64,000 nucleotides of DNA from Vibrio sinaloensis (GTDB lineage Bacteria; Pseudomonadota; Gammaproteobacteria; Enterobacterales; Vibrionaceae). Shown here one piece after another: positions 29,293-41,037 of the stretch. The translations under genes and the position numbers were made by a program. The notes beneath the pieces were generated by a model that saw only the letters and a list, made by a program, of their open reading frames with translations, was not told the DNA's origin and searched no databases. Location of the stretch: the NCBI RefSeq assembly GCF_023195835.1, contig NZ_CP096199.1, forward strand, positions 558,001 to 622,000. Reading direction: 5' to 3'. Numbering within the stretch: the stretch's first letter is position 1; every line of letters begins with the position of its first letter.

Positions 29293-32019
29293 ATGATAAC
29301 TAAGCTACTGACAAAGGTAATTGGCAGTCGCAATGACCGAACACTGCGCCGCCTGAGAAAAATTGTAAAAGAGATCAATAATTACGAACCGACGTTTGAA
29401 GCGCTTTCCGACGAAGAGCTAAAAGCAAAAACGGTCGAATTCCGTCAGCGTTTAGAACAGGGTGAAACTCTAGACAAACTTCTACCAGAAGCCTTCGCAA
29501 CAGTACGTGAAGCCTCTAAGCGTGTGTACGGCATGCGTCACTTCGATGTTCAGCTCATCGGTGGTATGGTGTTAAATGCTGGTCAGATTGCAGAAATGCG
29601 TACCGGTGAAGGTAAAACGCTGACCGCTACCTTGCCTGCTTACCTCAATGCACTGCAAGGCGCCGTTCACGTTGTGACGGTGAACGACTACCTTGCTAAA
29701 CGCGATGCAGAAACGAACCGTGTATTGTTTGAGTTCTTGGGCATGACTGTGGGCATCAACGTGCCGAACATGCCTCCACACGAAAAGAAAGCCGCTTACC
29801 AAGCGGATATCTTGTACGGAACCAACAACGAATTTGGTTTCGATTACCTGCGTGACAACATGGCATTCCGCGCTGAGGATCGCGTTCAGCGTGAGCGCTT
29901 CTTCGCGGTGGTCGATGAGGTGGACTCGATTCTTATCGATGAAGCGCGTACTCCACTTATCATTTCAGGCCCTGCCGAAGACAGCTCGGATCTCTACACG
30001 CGAATCAACACCCTTATTCCTCAGCTCAAGCAGCAAGATAAAGAAGACTCAGAAGAGTACCGTGGTGATGGCCACTACACTGTTGACGAGAAGTCTAAGC
30101 AAGTTTACTTGACTGAAACTGGTCAGGAATTTGTTGAAGAGTTGATGATCAAAAATGGCCTAATGGAAGAGGGTGATACTCTCTACTCGCCAACCAACAT
30201 CAGTTTGCTGCACCATGTTAATGCCGCCCTTCGTGCTCATGTCCTGTTCGAGAAGAACGTTGATTACATTGTCAACGATGAAGGCGAAGTGGTGATTGTT
30301 GATGAACATACCGGCCGTACCATGCCTGGACGCCGTTGGTCTGAAGGTTTGCACCAAGCGGTGGAAGCCAAAGAAGGCGTGAAGATTCAGAATGAGAACC
30401 AGACTCTAGCTTCGATCACCTTCCAGAACTACTTCCGTCTGTACCAAAAACTATCAGGTATGACAGGTACTGCTGATACTGAAGCGTTTGAGTTCCAGTC
30501 GATCTATGGTTTGGAGACTGTGGTTATTCCAACTAACAAGCCGATGATCCGTAACGATATGCCAGATGTGGTGTACCGTACCGAAGCAGAAAAATTCAAC
30601 GCGATTATTGAAGATATCAAAGAGCGTGTTGCCAAAGGCCAACCAACGCTGGTAGGTACTGTGTCGATCGAAAAATCGGAACTGCTATCTAACGCGCTGA
30701 AGAAAGCAAAAATTAAGCACAACGTATTGAACGCTAAGTTCCACGAACGTGAAGCAGAGATCGTCGCTCAAGCCGGTACTCCTGGAGCGGTAACCATCGC
30801 GACCAACATGGCTGGTCGTGGTACCGATATCGTATTGGGTGGCAGCTGGCAGACACAAGTTGAAGCGCTCGATAACCCAACTCAAGAGCAGATCGATGCG
30901 ATCAAAGCTGAGTGGAAAGTGGTGCATGACCAAGTGCTAGAAGCTGGCGGTCTACACATTATCGGTACTGAGCGTCATGAATCGCGTCGTATCGACAACC
31001 AGCTACGTGGTCGTTCTGGCCGTCAAGGTGATGCCGGCTCTTCACGCTTTTACTTATCGATGGAAGATTCCTTACTGCGTATCTTTACTTCAGATCGTAT
31101 GGCGAGCCTTATCCAAAGTGGTATGGATGAAGGTGAAGCGATTGAATCTAAAATGCTTTCTCGCTCCATTGAAAAAGCGCAGCGTAAAGTGGAAGGCCGT
31201 AACTTCGATATCCGTAAACAGCTACTTGAGTACGATGACGTGGCCAATGACCAACGTAAAGTGGTCTACGAGCTTCGCGATGAGCTAATGAGTGTGGATG
31301 ACATTAGTGAGATGATTGATCACAACCGTCAAGATGTTTTGACCGCAGTGATTGACCAATACATCCCGCCACAATCGCTTGAAGATATGTGGGATGTTGA
31401 AGGGCTGCAAGAGCGCTTGAAAAACGACTTCGATATCGATGCGCCAGTCAAACAGTGGCTTGAAGAGGACGATAAACTTTACGAAGAAGCACTTCGAGAG
31501 AAGATCATCGACACCGCTGTAGCTGTATACAAACAGAAAGAAGAAGTTGTCGGCCCTAACGTGCTACGTAATTTCGAGAAATCGGTCATGCTGCAAACAC
31601 TCGATACCCTGTGGAAAGAGCACCTTGCTGCAATGGATCACCTTCGTCAAGGTATCCACCTACGCGGTTACGCACAGAAGAACCCGAAACAAGAGTACAA
31701 GCGCGAGTCGTTTGAACTGTTTGAAGGTTTGTTGGAAGCATTGAAGTCCGATGTGATTACTATTTTGTCTAAAGTGCGAGTTCAGCAGCAAGAAGAAGTG
31801 GAACGCATGGAAGCACAGCGTCGAGCGCAAGCCGAAGAAGCCGCGCGCCGTGCTCAAGCTCAACATGCGAGTGCTGAAAATCCATTGGCTGAGGGTGAAG
31901 AGGCATCTGAGGGAGCTCAGCAACCTATGGTACGTGAAGAGCGTAAGGTTGGTCGAAATGAGCCTTGTCCTTGTGGCAGTGGTAAGAAGTACAAGCAGTG
32001 TCACGGCAAAATCGCATAA
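29293..32019 (+). CDS. secA: Protein translocase ATPase SecA
   Basis: This 908-residue DEAD-type motor drives Sec-dependent export through SecYEG. Walker A GEGKT is at 105-109, the DEVD-type box appears as [16 protein letters not shown], and motif VI appears as [17 protein letters not shown]. The C-terminal zinc/SecB-binding tail has Cys892, Cys894, Cys903 and His904 intact. The length is close to that of the E. coli protein (901). mutT follows after an ERIC-like element and a terminator. Without SecM, control of SecA synthesis must differ from E. coli. Confidence 0.98.
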   Translation: MITKLLTKVIGSRNDRTLRRLRKIVKEINNYEPTFEALSDEELKAKTVEFRQRLEQGETLDKLLPEAFATVREASKRVYGMRHFDVQLIGGMVLNAGQIAEMRTGEGKTLTATLPAYLNALQGAVHVVTVNDYLAKRDAETNRVLFEFLGMTVGINVPNMPPHEKKAAYQADILYGTNNEFGFDYLRDNMAFRAEDRVQRERFFAVVDEVDSILIDEARTPLIISGPAEDSSDLYTRINTLIPQLKQQDKEDSEEYRGDGHYTVDEKSKQVYLTETGQEFVEELMIKNGLMEEGDTLYSPTNISLLHHVNAALRAHVLFEKNVDYIVNDEGEVVIVDEHTGRTMPGRRWSEGLHQAVEAKEGVKIQNENQTLASITFQNYFRLYQKLSGMTGTADTEAFEFQSIYGLETVVIPTNKPMIRNDMPDVVYRTEAEKFNAIIEDIKERVAKGQPTLVGTVSIEKSELLSNALKKAKIKHNVLNAKFHEREAEIVAQAGTPGAVTIATNMAGRGTDIVLGGSWQTQVEALDNPTQEQIDAIKAEWKVVHDQVLEAGGLHIIGTERHESRRIDNQLRGRSGRQGDAGSSRFYLSMEDSLLRIFTSDRMASLIQSGMDEGEAIESKMLSRSIEKAQRKVEGRNFDIRKQLLEYDDVANDQRKVVYELRDELMSVDDISEMIDHNRQDVLTAVIDQYIPPQSLEDMWDVEGLQERLKNDFDIDAPVKQWLEEDDKLYEEALREKIIDTAVAVYKQKEEVVGPNVLRNFEKSVMLQTLDTLWKEHLAAMDHLRQGIHLRGYAQKNPKQEYKRESFELFEGLLEALKSDVITILSKVRVQQQEEVERMEAQRRAQAEEAARRAQAQHASAENPLAEGEEASEGAQQPMVREERKVGRNEPCPCGSGKKYKQCHGKIA

Positions 32020-32020
32020 G

Positions 32021-32136
32021 GTTTGATGAATCGTTGCGGTAACATATGTCTGCTGCGTTGATGGTACTCACTTACTGACGTAAGCTCCGTGCCATCTCCT
32101 TGCATTCATAGCGTTACAGCTTAGCTTCATGCAAAC
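32021..32136. repeat. ERIC-like palindromic element after secA
   Basis: About 116 bases form an imperfect palindrome. The ends pair (GTTTGATGAA with TTCATGCAAAC, then GCGGTAAC with GTTACAGC). The centre ACTCACTTACTGACGTAAG resembles the ERIC core. ERIC (IRU) elements are non-coding dispersed palindromes of Enterobacteria and Vibrio, transcribed at gene 3' ends. Confidence 0.7.
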
Positions 32137-32150
32137 TTATGAAACTAATT

Positions 32151-32175
32151 AAGAGTCGCTTAGGCGGCTCTTTTG
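32151..32175 (+). terminator. secA terminator
   Basis: AGAGTCGC pairs with GCGGCTCT around a short TTAG-type loop, followed by TTTTGC. It is downstream of the ERIC-like element. A separate perfect inverted repeat, AGTTCCTAGAAC (32184-32195) with GTTCTAGGAACT (32224-32235), lies between it and mutT. Confidence 0.7.
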
Positions 32176-32259
32176 CTATCTGAAGTTCCTAGAACTTAGC
32201 TACGAGTATCCAGAGCGGACGTTGTTCTAGGAACTAAGATCGATAACCAAGGAGTTTTT

Positions 32260-32658
32260 ATGAAAAGAATTCATATCGTTGCGGGGATTATCTTTAACCA
32301 AGATAAGTCTCAAGTTTTTATTACCAAACGTCCGGATGACAAGCACAAAGGCGGCTTGTGGGAATTTCCCGGCGGTAAAGTGGAGCAAGGAGAAACTATC
32401 GAGCAGGCAATGATTCGCGAGTTGGAAGAAGAGATTGGCATCGTCACGACTGAGCAACAGACCTTTGAACATTTAGAGTTTGACTATGTGGATAAGGCGC
32501 TGAAGTTTGATTTTATTACTGTGACTCAGTTTGAAGGAGAACCCTATGGCAAGGAAGGTCAGCAAGGCCAATGGGTCGCGGTAAGCACGCTCAACGATTA
32601 CCCATTTCCAGAAGCCAATGTCCCGATTGTTGAGCGAGTAATAAAAGAGTTTGCTTAA
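32260..32658 (+). CDS. mutT: 8-oxo-dGTP diphosphatase MutT (Nudix)
   Basis: This 132-residue Nudix hydrolase has a complete Nudix box at residues 39-61 (G39, E45, R53-E54-L55, E57-E58, G60). It begins MKRIHIVAGIIFNQDKSQVF and continues with KRPDDKHKGGLWEFPGGK, as MutT does. It removes oxidised dGTP from the nucleotide pool. AAGGAG stands just upstream of the ATG. The secA-mutT order is conserved with E. coli. Confidence 0.95.
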   Translation: MKRIHIVAGIIFNQDKSQVFITKRPDDKHKGGLWEFPGGKVEQGETIEQAMIRELEEEIGIVTTEQQTFEHLEFDYVDKALKFDFITVTQFEGEPYGKEGQQGQWVAVSTLNDYPFPEANVPIVERVIKEFA

Positions 32659-32688
32659 CGTCTAGCAACCCCTCGTGAATGTTGATAG

Positions 32689-33558
<870 letters not shown>

Positions 33559-33585
33559 TGGCAAAATGAATATTTAAATAATTAT

Positions 33586-33611
33586 GCGCTGGGCTTGCCC
33601 GGCGTTTTTTA
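33586..33611 (+). terminator. dapB terminator
   Basis: CGCTGGGC/GCCCGGCG around a TT loop is followed by TTTTTT, a GC-rich stem with a U-tract directly after dapB. Confidence 0.88.
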
Positions 33612-33662
33612 TAGCCATCGTAAAAGTCACAATATTTTTCGCTGTATTGATAGCGGTTATTG

Positions 33663-33779
33663 ATGAAAGATAAGTTATTTTTTATTGTGCTATGGCTGTT
33701 AATTTATTTGAGTTGGCTAAAAGTTGGCATTAAGTGGGTTGGTGCAACGATTGCGCAAATGGGTTGTCAGAGAGTGTGA
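33663..33779 (+). CDS. Possible small membrane protein (38 aa), uncertain
   Basis: An ATG frame of 38 codons begins MKDKLFFIVLWLLIYLSWL. It would encode one strongly hydrophobic segment followed by a short basic and polar tail. It lies in the 497-base gap between dapB and carA. No convincing ribosome-binding site precedes it, and AT-rich DNA produces such frames by chance. I do not recognise it, and it is listed because the gap is otherwise unexplained at this position. Confidence 0.2.
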   Translation: MKDKLFFIVLWLLIYLSWLKVGIKWVGATIAQMGCQRV

Positions 33780-33921
33780 TCCAGGTTTTGTTAATTTTGG
33801 CTGGATTTTATGATTTGACACTTTGTGCAGGGTTTGGGTGAAGTAAAGTTGCTTTTTTAGCGCTTTAAATGTGTTTTTTCCCTTAAGCTCGATAAATAGT
33901 AAATTAATTTTTCACTCTGTG

Positions 33922-33950
33922 TTGACACAAGTCAAAGGCATCATTAGAAT
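33922..33950 (+). promoter_or_regulatory. carAB promoter
   Basis: TTGACA (33922-33927) and TAGAAT (33945-33950) are 17 bases apart, giving a strong sigma-70 promoter with a predicted 5' leader of about 100 bases. The AT-rich stretch just upstream (33893-33915) has weak resemblance to tandem ARG boxes, which would fit arginine control of carAB. I would not call them from this alone. Confidence 0.78.
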
Positions 33951-34055
33951 ACCGCCAATTTGTCTAAATAACCTAATAACGCTTTTTTATGGCGTGAAGG
34001 AAGGCAGATTTGCAGTTTAATTTATTATTTTTGCATTTTTATTCTGGAGGTTGTC

Positions 34056-35213
34056 TTGAGTAAATCAGCACTGTTAGTCCTAGAAGATGGGACAGTGTTC
34101 CACGGTGTTTCCATTGGAGCAGATGGTTCGTCCGTTGGTGAAGTTGTTTTTAATACCTCGATGACGGGGTACCAAGAAATCCTCACTGATCCTTCCTATT
34201 CTCAGCAAATCGTCACTCTCACTTATCCTCACATAGGCAATACCGGTACCAATACCGAAGATGAAGAATCCTCTTCCATTCATGCACAAGGCCTTGTGAT
34301 TCGCGATCTTCCTCTTATCGCTTCTAATTTCCGCAGTGAACAATCCCTCTCTGATTACCTTAAATCGCAAAATATCGTTGGCATCGCTGATATCGATACG
34401 CGCAAACTGACGCGCATTTTGCGCGAGAAAGGTGCTCAAAATGGTTGTATTGTTGCAGGCAACAACTTAGACGAAGCGCTAGCACTGACTAAAGCGAAAG
34501 AGTTCCCAGGCCTAAAAGGTATGGATCTGGCCAAAGAAGTGACGACAAAAGAAGCGTATCAATGGAAACAAGGTTCGTGGACGCTTGAGGGTGGACTTCC
34601 TGAAGCGCAAGACGACAGCGAGTTGCCATATCACGTTGTGGCCTACGACTTTGGCGCAAAACGCAACATTCTGCGTATGCTGGTTGACCGCGGCTGCCGC
34701 TTAACGGTTGTACCTGCACAGACTAGTGCAGAAGAAGTACTGGCATTAAACCCAGACGGTGTATTTCTATCAAACGGCCCTGGTGACCCAGAGCCATGTA
34801 CTTATGCCATTGAAGCAACAAAAGTGTTCCTGGATAAAGGGCTGCCAATCTTCGGTATCTGTTTAGGTCACCAAATCCTCGCTCTGGCATCTGGTGCTAA
34901 GACAGTGAAGATGAAGTTCGGCCACCACGGCGCAAACCACCCAGTGAAAGACCTAGATCGCAACGTTGTAATGATTACCTCTCAGAACCACGGTTTTGCT
35001 GCTGATGAAGCAACTCTACCTGAGAACCTGCGTGCAACTCATGTGTCACTATTTGATGGCTCTCTGCAAGGTATCCATCGTACCGATAAGCCAGCATTTA
35101 GCTTCCAAGGTCACCCAGAAGCAAGCCCAGGTCCACACGACGCGGCACCGCTATTTGACCACTTTATCGAACTAATCAAACAGTCTATTTCAGACACGCA
35201 AAACATCGCTTAA
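34056..35213 (+). CDS. carA: Carbamoyl-phosphate synthase small subunit
   Basis: This 385-residue glutamine amidotransferase subunit feeds ammonia to CarB for carbamoyl phosphate, the precursor of pyrimidines and arginine. The nucleophile Cys269 lies in GICLGHQ, and the later [12 protein letters not shown] supplies the catalytic His and Glu. The start is a TTG at 34056 preceded by the strong site CTGGAGG (34044-34050). It gives [17 protein letters not shown], the expected N-terminus. carB follows 16 bases later. Confidence 0.97.
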   Translation: MSKSALLVLEDGTVFHGVSIGADGSSVGEVVFNTSMTGYQEILTDPSYSQQIVTLTYPHIGNTGTNTEDEESSSIHAQGLVIRDLPLIASNFRSEQSLSDYLKSQNIVGIADIDTRKLTRILREKGAQNGCIVAGNNLDEALALTKAKEFPGLKGMDLAKEVTTKEAYQWKQGSWTLEGGLPEAQDDSELPYHVVAYDFGAKRNILRMLVDRGCRLTVVPAQTSAEEVLALNPDGVFLSNGPGDPEPCTYAIEATKVFLDKGLPIFGICLGHQILALASGAKTVKMKFGHHGANHPVKDLDRNVVMITSQNHGFAADEATLPENLRATHVSLFDGSLQGIHRTDKPAFSFQGHPEASPGPHDAAPLFDHFIELIKQSISDTQNIA

Positions 35214-35229
35214 TTCGGAGTAGTAGAGA

Positions 35230-38200
35230 ATGCCAAAACGTACTGACTTAAAAAGTATTCTAATTCTAGGTGCAGGCCCGATTGTTATCGGTCAGGCATG
35301 TGAGTTTGACTACTCTGGTGCACAAGCATGTAAAGCACTGCGTGAAGAGGGTTACCGAGTTATTCTTGTCAACTCAAACCCTGCGACCATCATGACTGAC
35401 CCAGACATGGCGGATGCTACTTACATCGAGCCAATTCAATGGGAAGTGGTTCGTAAGATCATCGAGAAAGAGCGTCCGGATGCAGTACTCCCTACTATGG
35501 GTGGCCAGACGGCGCTTAACTGTGCACTAGACCTTGAAAAACACGGCGTACTTGCAGAGTTCGGCGTAGAAATGATTGGTGCAACCGCTGATGCTATCGA
35601 CAAAGCAGAAGACCGTTCTCGCTTCGATAAAGCGATGAAGTCAATCGGCCTTGAGTGTCCTCGCGCTGATACTGCGAAAACGATGGAAGAAGCCTACGCC
35701 GTTCTTGATATGGTTGGCTTCCCTTGTATCATCCGTCCGTCATTCACTATGGGTGGTACCGGTGGTGGTATCGCTTATAACAAAGAAGAGTTCGAAGAGA
35801 TTTGTCGCCGTGGCCTAGACCTGTCGCCAACCAACGAACTTCTCATCGATGAGTCACTGATCGGTTGGAAAGAGTATGAGATGGAAGTGGTTCGCGACAA
35901 AGCGGACAACTGTATCATCGTATGTTCTATCGAGAACTTCGACCCAATGGGCATCCACACGGGTGACTCCATCACTGTCGCACCAGCACAGACTCTGACT
36001 GACAAAGAGTACCAGTTGATGCGTAATGCCTCTCTAGCAGTACTGCGTGAAATTGGTGTTGAGACCGGTGGTTCAAACGTACAGTTTGGTATCAACCCGA
36101 AAGATGGCCGTATGGTTATCATCGAGATGAACCCACGTGTATCTCGTTCTTCTGCGCTTGCGTCTAAAGCAACAGGTTTCCCAATCGCTAAGATTGCAGC
36201 GAAACTGGCAGTTGGCTTTACGCTTGATGAGCTACAGAACGACATCACAGGTGGTGCGACTCCAGCGTCATTCGAACCAACAATCGACTACGTAGTGACT
36301 AAGATTCCTCGCTTTAACTTCGAGAAATTTGCAGGTGCTAACGACCGTCTGACGACTCAGATGAAGTCAGTGGGCGAGGTGATGGCGATTGGTCGTAACC
36401 AACAAGAATCTCTACAGAAAGCACTTCGCGGCCTTGAAGTGGGTGCCAACGGTTTTGACGAAATGGTTGATCTTGATGCGCCTGACGCACTCACAACCAT
36501 TCGACATGAACTAAAAGAAGCGGGTGCAGAGCGAATCTGGTACATCGCAGACGCGTTCCGCGCAGGTATGTCTGTCGAAGGTGTATTCAACCTAACCGCA
36601 ATCGACCGTTGGTTCCTAGTACAAATTGAAGAGCTAGTTAACCTAGAAAATGAAGTGAAAGCGGGCGGTTTTGCTGGCTTGAGCGAAGATGTGCTCCGTA
36701 AGATGAAGCGTAAAGGCTTCTCTGATGCTCGTCTCTCTTCAATTCTTGGTGTATCTGAGAACGAAATTCGTCGCCTACGTGACCAGTACGATATTCACCC
36801 AGTATACAAACGTGTTGATACTTGTGCGGCTGAGTTCTCTTCTGACACCGCTTACATGTACTCATCTTACGATGAAGAGTGTGAAGCGCAGCCGACAGAT
36901 AAAGACAAGATCATGGTACTCGGCGGTGGTCCAAACCGTATCGGTCAAGGTATCGAATTTGACTACTGTTGTGTGCACGCGTCACTGGCACTGCGTGAAG
37001 ATGGTTACGAAACTATCATGGTTAACTGTAACCCAGAGACAGTGTCTACTGACTACGACACTTCAGACCGTCTGTACTTCGAACCTGTAACGCTTGAAGA
37101 TGTACTTTCTATCGTGCGTGTTGAGAAGCCAAAAGGCGTGATCGTTCAGTACGGTGGTCAGACACCACTTAAACTGGCTCGCGCTCTAGAAGCGGCAGGT
37201 GTGCCAATTATTGGTACCAGCCCTGATGCGATTGACCGTGCAGAAGACCGTGAGCGCTTCCAAGCTGCCGTTGAGCGTCTAGGTCTTCTACAGCCTGATA
37301 ACGCAACAGTAACGACCATTGAGCAAGCGGTTGAAAAATCGAAAGAGATTGGCTTCCCACTGGTTGTGCGTCCTTCCTATGTACTGGGTGGTCGCGCAAT
37401 GGAAATCGTCTACGACGAGCAAGACCTACGTCGCTACTTTAACGAAGCAGTGAGCGTATCGAACGAGTCACCTGTTCTTCTCGATCGCTTCCTTGACGAT
37501 GCAACTGAAGTCGATATCGACGCGATCTGTGACGGTGAGCGCGTAGTTATCGGCGGTATCATGGAACACATCGAGCAAGCGGGTGTTCACTCAGGTGATT
37601 CAGCATGTTCATTACCGGCTTACACTCTAAGTCAGGAAATCCAGGATAAGATGCGTGAGCAAGTTGAGAAACTCGCTTTCGAACTTGGTGTACGTGGTCT
37701 GATGAACACTCAGTTCGCTGTCAAAGATAACGAAGTTTACCTAATCGAAGTAAACCCGCGTGCTGCTCGTACAGTACCTTTCGTATCTAAAGCAACGGGT
37801 GCACCATTAGCGAAAATCGCTGCACGTGTGATGGCGGGTCAATCGCTTGAGTCCCAGGGCTTTACCAAAGAAATCATTCCACCTTACTACTCGGTGAAAG
37901 AAGTTGTCCTACCGTTCAACAAGTTCCCGGGTGTTGACCCACTGTTAGGCCCAGAAATGCGCTCTACTGGTGAGGTAATGGGCGTGGGTGCCACGTTCGC
38001 AGAAGCTTACGCGAAAGCGGAATTGGGTTGTGGCGCAGTCTACCCAGAAGGTGGTCGTGCCCTACTGTCTGTTCGTGAAGGCGATAAGCAGCGCGTTGTA
38101 GACTTGGCATCTAAGCTCACTAAGCTTGGTTACCAACTAGATGCAACGCACGGTACAGCAGTCATCCTAGGTGAAGCGGGTATCAACCCTCGTCTAGTGA

Positions 38201-38460
38201 ACAAGGTACATGAAGGCCGTCCACACATTCTTGACCGTATCAAGAACAACGAGTACACCTACATCGTCAACACGGCGGCTGGCCGTCAAGCGATTGAGGA
38301 TTCAAAAGTACTACGTCGTGGTGCGCTGGCTGAGAAAGTGAACTACACAACAACCTTGAACGCTGCATTTGCGGTATGTATGGCTCACACTGCTGACGCG
38401 AAAACGTCGGTCACTTCAGTTCAAGAGCTGCATGCTAAAGTAGCAGAGAACGAAGCGTAA
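35230..38460 (+). CDS. carB: Carbamoyl-phosphate synthase large subunit
   Basis: This 1076-residue protein consists of two homologous ATP-grasp halves, followed by the allosteric MGS-like domain (about 935-1076). The halves are recognisable by repeated [23 protein letters not shown] and [23 protein letters not shown] starts. The first half makes carboxyphosphate and carbamate, and the second phosphorylates carbamate. Codon use is strongly biased, suggesting high expression. It is co-transcribed with carA and ends at a strong terminator. Confidence 0.98.
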   Translation: MPKRTDLKSILILGAGPIVIGQACEFDYSGAQACKALREEGYRVILVNSNPATIMTDPDMADATYIEPIQWEVVRKIIEKERPDAVLPTMGGQTALNCALDLEKHGVLAEFGVEMIGATADAIDKAEDRSRFDKAMKSIGLECPRADTAKTMEEAYAVLDMVGFPCIIRPSFTMGGTGGGIAYNKEEFEEICRRGLDLSPTNELLIDESLIGWKEYEMEVVRDKADNCIIVCSIENFDPMGIHTGDSITVAPAQTLTDKEYQLMRNASLAVLREIGVETGGSNVQFGINPKDGRMVIIEMNPRVSRSSALASKATGFPIAKIAAKLAVGFTLDELQNDITGGATPASFEPTIDYVVTKIPRFNFEKFAGANDRLTTQMKSVGEVMAIGRNQQESLQKALRGLEVGANGFDEMVDLDAPDALTTIRHELKEAGAERIWYIADAFRAGMSVEGVFNLTAIDRWFLVQIEELVNLENEVKAGGFAGLSEDVLRKMKRKGFSDARLSSILGVSENEIRRLRDQYDIHPVYKRVDTCAAEFSSDTAYMYSSYDEECEAQPTDKDKIMVLGGGPNRIGQGIEFDYCCVHASLALREDGYETIMVNCNPETVSTDYDTSDRLYFEPVTLEDVLSIVRVEKPKGVIVQYGGQTPLKLARALEAAGVPIIGTSPDAIDRAEDRERFQAAVERLGLLQPDNATVTTIEQAVEKSKEIGFPLVVRPSYVLGGRAMEIVYDEQDLRRYFNEAVSVSNESPVLLDRFLDDATEVDIDAICDGERVVIGGIMEHIEQAGVHSGDSACSLPAYTLSQEIQDKMREQVEKLAFELGVRGLMNTQFAVKDNEVYLIEVNPRAARTVPFVSKATGAPLAKIAARVMAGQSLESQGFTKEIIPPYYSVKEVVLPFNKFPGVDPLLGPEMRSTGEVMGVGATFAEAYAKAELGCGAVYPEGGRALLSVREGDKQRVVDLASKLTKLGYQLDATHGTAVILGEAGINPRLVNKVHEGRPHILDRIKNNEYTYIVNTAAGRQAIEDSKVLRRGALAEKVNYTTTLNAAFAVCMAHTADAKTSVTSVQELHAKVAENEA

Positions 38461-38505
38461 TAACAATCAGTAGGCTCGCAACGGAGCCTATATGACAACC
38501 TCATT

Positions 38506-38534
38506 GCCCGCTCTTTTGAGCGGGCTTTTTTTAT
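38506..38534 (+). terminator. carAB terminator
   Basis: GCCCGCTC/GAGCGGGC with a TTTT loop is followed by seven T. A smaller stem TAGGCTC/GAGCCTA (38471-38490) lies between the carB stop and this terminator. Confidence 0.92.
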
Positions 38535-38643
38535 CTTTCCATTGTTGAAAATTAGGAATGAGTTAAAGTCGAATCTTTCTCTAAAAGAATTATTCACTTG
38601 GTGATATTTTTAAACAGAAATATAGATAACTAATTGATAGAAA

Positions 38644-39423
38644 ATGGAACTTACCCTAGAAATACTGACGATTCTTTTCTTTGTTGCTAGTGCTGCAGGC
38701 TTTATTGACGCTATGGCTGGTGGCGGTGGCTTATTAACGCTACCAGCGCTTCTAGCTGCTGGTGTCCCGCCGACCCAGGCTCTTGCGACCAATAAGCTGC
38801 AAAGCTCATTTGGCAGCTTTTCAGCCAGTTGGTATTTCGTGCGTAACGGCATCGTCAGTATTAAAGAGATGCGTGTTGCCATCCTCTGTACCTTTGTTGG
38901 TTCGGCGGTTGGTGCCGAGGCCGTGCAGTATATCGATGCGGGGGTACTGACGAGCCTGATTCCGATTTTACTGATTGCTATTTCGCTCTACTTTCTGCTG
39001 ATGCCTAGAACCAAACAGCACTCTGGCGAAGCGAAGATCTCTGAAGCCATGTTTGCGTTCAGTGTTGGTGGTGGTGTCGGTTTTTATGACGGCTTTTTTG
39101 GTCCGGGGACAGGCTCCATCTTTACGGTTTGCTTTGTCGCATTAGGTCATTTCTCACTGGTGGATGCAACCGCGCGTACCAAGGTGCTTAACTTCACTTC
39201 TAATATTGCTGCGCTGCTGTTCTTTGTTATCGCGGGCTTACCTGTTTGGGAGTTGGGCTTAGTGATGGCGATAGGAGGATTTATTGGTGCTCAATTAGGC
39301 GCAAAGGTGGTGGTGACGAAAGGACAAAAATGGATTCGCCCTCTGGTGATCACCATGTCTATGCTAATGGCACTGAAGCTGCTTTGGGAACAGCATCAGC
39401 AATGGCTGTTATCACTGATTTGA
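38644..39423 (+). CDS. TSUP (TauE/SafE) family membrane transporter, YfcA-like
   Basis: This 259-residue protein has seven or eight membrane segments. The two TSUP repeats are marked by GFIDAMAGGGGLLTLPALLAAGVPP and FYDGFFGPGTGSIF. Family members are proposed exporters of sulfite or other organosulfur anions, and the substrate here is unknown. It most resembles E. coli YfcA. Its last 65 bases overlap the 3' end of the convergent LysR gene. The start at 38644 has a weak ribosome-binding site. Confidence 0.88.
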   Translation: MELTLEILTILFFVASAAGFIDAMAGGGGLLTLPALLAAGVPPTQALATNKLQSSFGSFSASWYFVRNGIVSIKEMRVAILCTFVGSAVGAEAVQYIDAGVLTSLIPILLIAISLYFLLMPRTKQHSGEAKISEAMFAFSVGGGVGFYDGFFGPGTGSIFTVCFVALGHFSLVDATARTKVLNFTSNIAALLFFVIAGLPVWELGLVMAIGGFIGAQLGAKVVVTKGQKWIRPLVITMSMLMALKLLWEQHQQWLLSLI

Positions 39424-40219
39424 TTCTCGGGTTCTGATACGAAGATCCTCGACAGCAAATATGGATGGGGCGGTATAGCGGTGTGAGCTGTTCAAAGTGC
39501 GAGCAGTATTTTGGCTCGATCTTCATCGCCTTAATCACGGATATTGGCACCAATGCCGGTGCGATTCCCTCAATGGCTAACTGTGCGGCCGCAGAATAGG
39601 AGTCCATTTCCATAATGGGAGTGATGTTTAATCTGGTTAAGATCTCAAGCTGGTAGCTATTAGCGGGGTTATTGAGATCATTAGTGATGATCGTTGTTGG
39701 CAGCGCCTCAAGCTGATGGCGAAACACAATGGAAAATGGCTCATCCAGTAAGTGAAATTGCATCAGATGACTCTGCTTTGGCATATGACCGGCACAAACA
39801 CCAATGTGCGCTTTACCTGATTGAACGTTTTCCACGATTCTTGGCGTGTGGTTGGTGGTCAGTGTTAAGTATGGATCTTGCTGGAAATGGCGGCCGATAA
39901 TCGCAGAGAGATAACCAGCAACTAAGGTTTCGGAGCAGTCCAATCGCAATAGGCTTTGATCTGCCATGGTTTGCTGATCGTTAATTAATCCTTGAAGTTC
40001 ATTAAAAGCGGGACCAATGCTGTTAATAAGTTTGATTGCATCCTGAGTGAGCTGAACATTTCGACCATCTGGGACGATTAACTTTTTGCCAAGTTTACTC
40101 TCTAGATTAGCAATTCGTTTGCTAACAGCTGACTGGCTTATGTAAAGTAGGCTGCCTGTTCGGCTCATCGTTTTTGCTTTACTTAAAACCAGTAAGGTTT
40201 CGATGCCTTCCAATAGCAT
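39359..40219 (-). CDS. LysR-family transcriptional regulator
   Basis: This 286-residue protein has an N-terminal winged helix-turn-helix (LLVLSKAKTMSRTGSLLYISQSAVSKRIANLE) and a C-terminal periplasmic-binding-like effector domain (about 90-280). The effector and targets are unknown. The C-terminus (ITAIADAVPKAASVPLA) is encoded within the opposite-strand end of the transporter gene. The two genes therefore share 65 bases tail to tail. This may mean the LysR coding region was extended by loss of an earlier stop. Regulation of the neighbouring transporter is possible but not shown. Confidence 0.88.
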   Translation of the reverse strand: MLLEGIETLLVLSKAKTMSRTGSLLYISQSAVSKRIANLESKLGKKLIVPDGRNVQLTQDAIKLINSIGPAFNELQGLINDQQTMADQSLLRLDCSETLVAGYLSAIIGRHFQQDPYLTLTTNHTPRIVENVQSGKAHIGVCAGHMPKQSHLMQFHLLDEPFSIVFRHQLEALPTTIITNDLNNPANSYQLEILTRLNITPIMEMDSYSAAAQLAIEGIAPALVPISVIKAMKIEPKYCSHFEQLTPLYRPIHICCRGSSYQNPRIKSVITAIADAVPKAASVPLA

Positions 40220-40290
40220 GTTATCGACTCAGTGTAGGGTTGCGTGAGATTAATGTACCTTACACGCGGTTAAATAGGTTAGACCAAATA

Positions 40291-40319
40291 CAAAAAAGGC
40301 GCTCAATGAGCGCCTTTTG
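40291..40319 (-). terminator. grcA terminator
   Basis: An AAAAAAGGCGCTC/GAGCGCCTTTT inverted repeat has its longer T-run on the minus strand, just past the grcA stop. Confidence 0.88.
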
Positions 40320-40337
40320 CAAATAATCAACTGAGAA

Positions 40338-40715
40338 TTATAGCGACTCAGTGAAAGTACGAGCGATGACGTCGCGCTGCTGCTCAGTCGTTAGCGAGTT
40401 AAAACGAACGGCGTAGCCAGAAACACGGATAGTGAGCTGAGGGTATTTCTCAGGGTTAGCAACCGCATCTTCAAGAGTTTCACGCTTAAGAACGTTAACG
40501 TTTAGGTGTTGGCCACCTTCGATGCGAGGTGCTGTTTCGATAGCGACTTCGCGGCTTTCGTATTCGCCTAGTGCGTCGATAGCGACCACTTGATCTGCTT
40601 CAAAACCAGCCGTTGCTGCAACACAGCGCGCTTCGTTTTTCTCGCTGTCTAGTAGCCAGATTGAGTTCAGTAGATCGTCGTTTGCTGCTTTAGTGATTTG
40701 GATACCTTGGATCAT
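40338..40715 (-). CDS. grcA: Autonomous glycyl radical cofactor GrcA (YfiD)
   Basis: This 125-residue protein resembles the C-terminal domain of pyruvate formate-lyase. The glycyl-radical loop [10 protein letters not shown] places the radical glycine at Gly100 (E. coli 102). GrcA can replace the damaged end of PflB after oxygen exposure. A strong minus-strand promoter with an FNR-type site lies upstream, consistent with anaerobic induction. Codon use is strongly biased, indicating high expression. Confidence 0.96.
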   Translation of the reverse strand: MIQGIQITKAANDDLLNSIWLLDSEKNEARCVAATAGFEADQVVAIDALGEYESREVAIETAPRIEGGQHLNVNVLKRETLEDAVANPEKYPQLTIRVSGYAVRFNSLTTEQQRDVIARTFTESL

Positions 40716-40778
40716 TACTATCTCCTAGTCCACTTAGTGGTTAATTGGTGTTAACTTTCGAATTTTGTTGAGCTACGT

Positions 40779-40822
40779 ATTATATAGCGAATATCCTCTA
40801 TGATAGTATTGATTTATGTCAA
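40779..40822 (-). promoter_or_regulatory. grcA promoter with FNR-type site
   Basis: On the minus strand, TTGACATAAATCAA (40822-40809) matches the FNR consensus TTGAT-N4-ATCAA with one mismatch. A TATAAT -10 follows at 40784-40779. The site centre (40815.5) is about 42-43 bases ahead of the predicted start, the class II activation distance. The rest of this 322-base gap up to nfo is very AT-rich without further recognisable signals. Confidence 0.75.
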
Positions 40823-41037
40823 ATAACAACTAAAAACATTGTTTTTGTGGTGGTTATTTTCTTGTTTTAAATCAATAAAACCATTAAAAACAATGCTCTT
40901 ATAATAAATTTTAATCTATAAAAAATATTTAAATGCTTACTTTGTTGTAATTTTACTACAAAATAAGCTGAAAAATTGAACTTGGTCTACTAAGTACCTG
41001 TAAATTGGTCGCCATTCTGAAAGTGTAAAGTGATTAA

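Noticed and set aside
33890..33920. Tandem ARG boxes upstream of carA
   Set aside because: The AT-rich sequence shows only partial matches to the ArgR consensus. In such AT-rich DNA this is not distinguishable from chance by eye.
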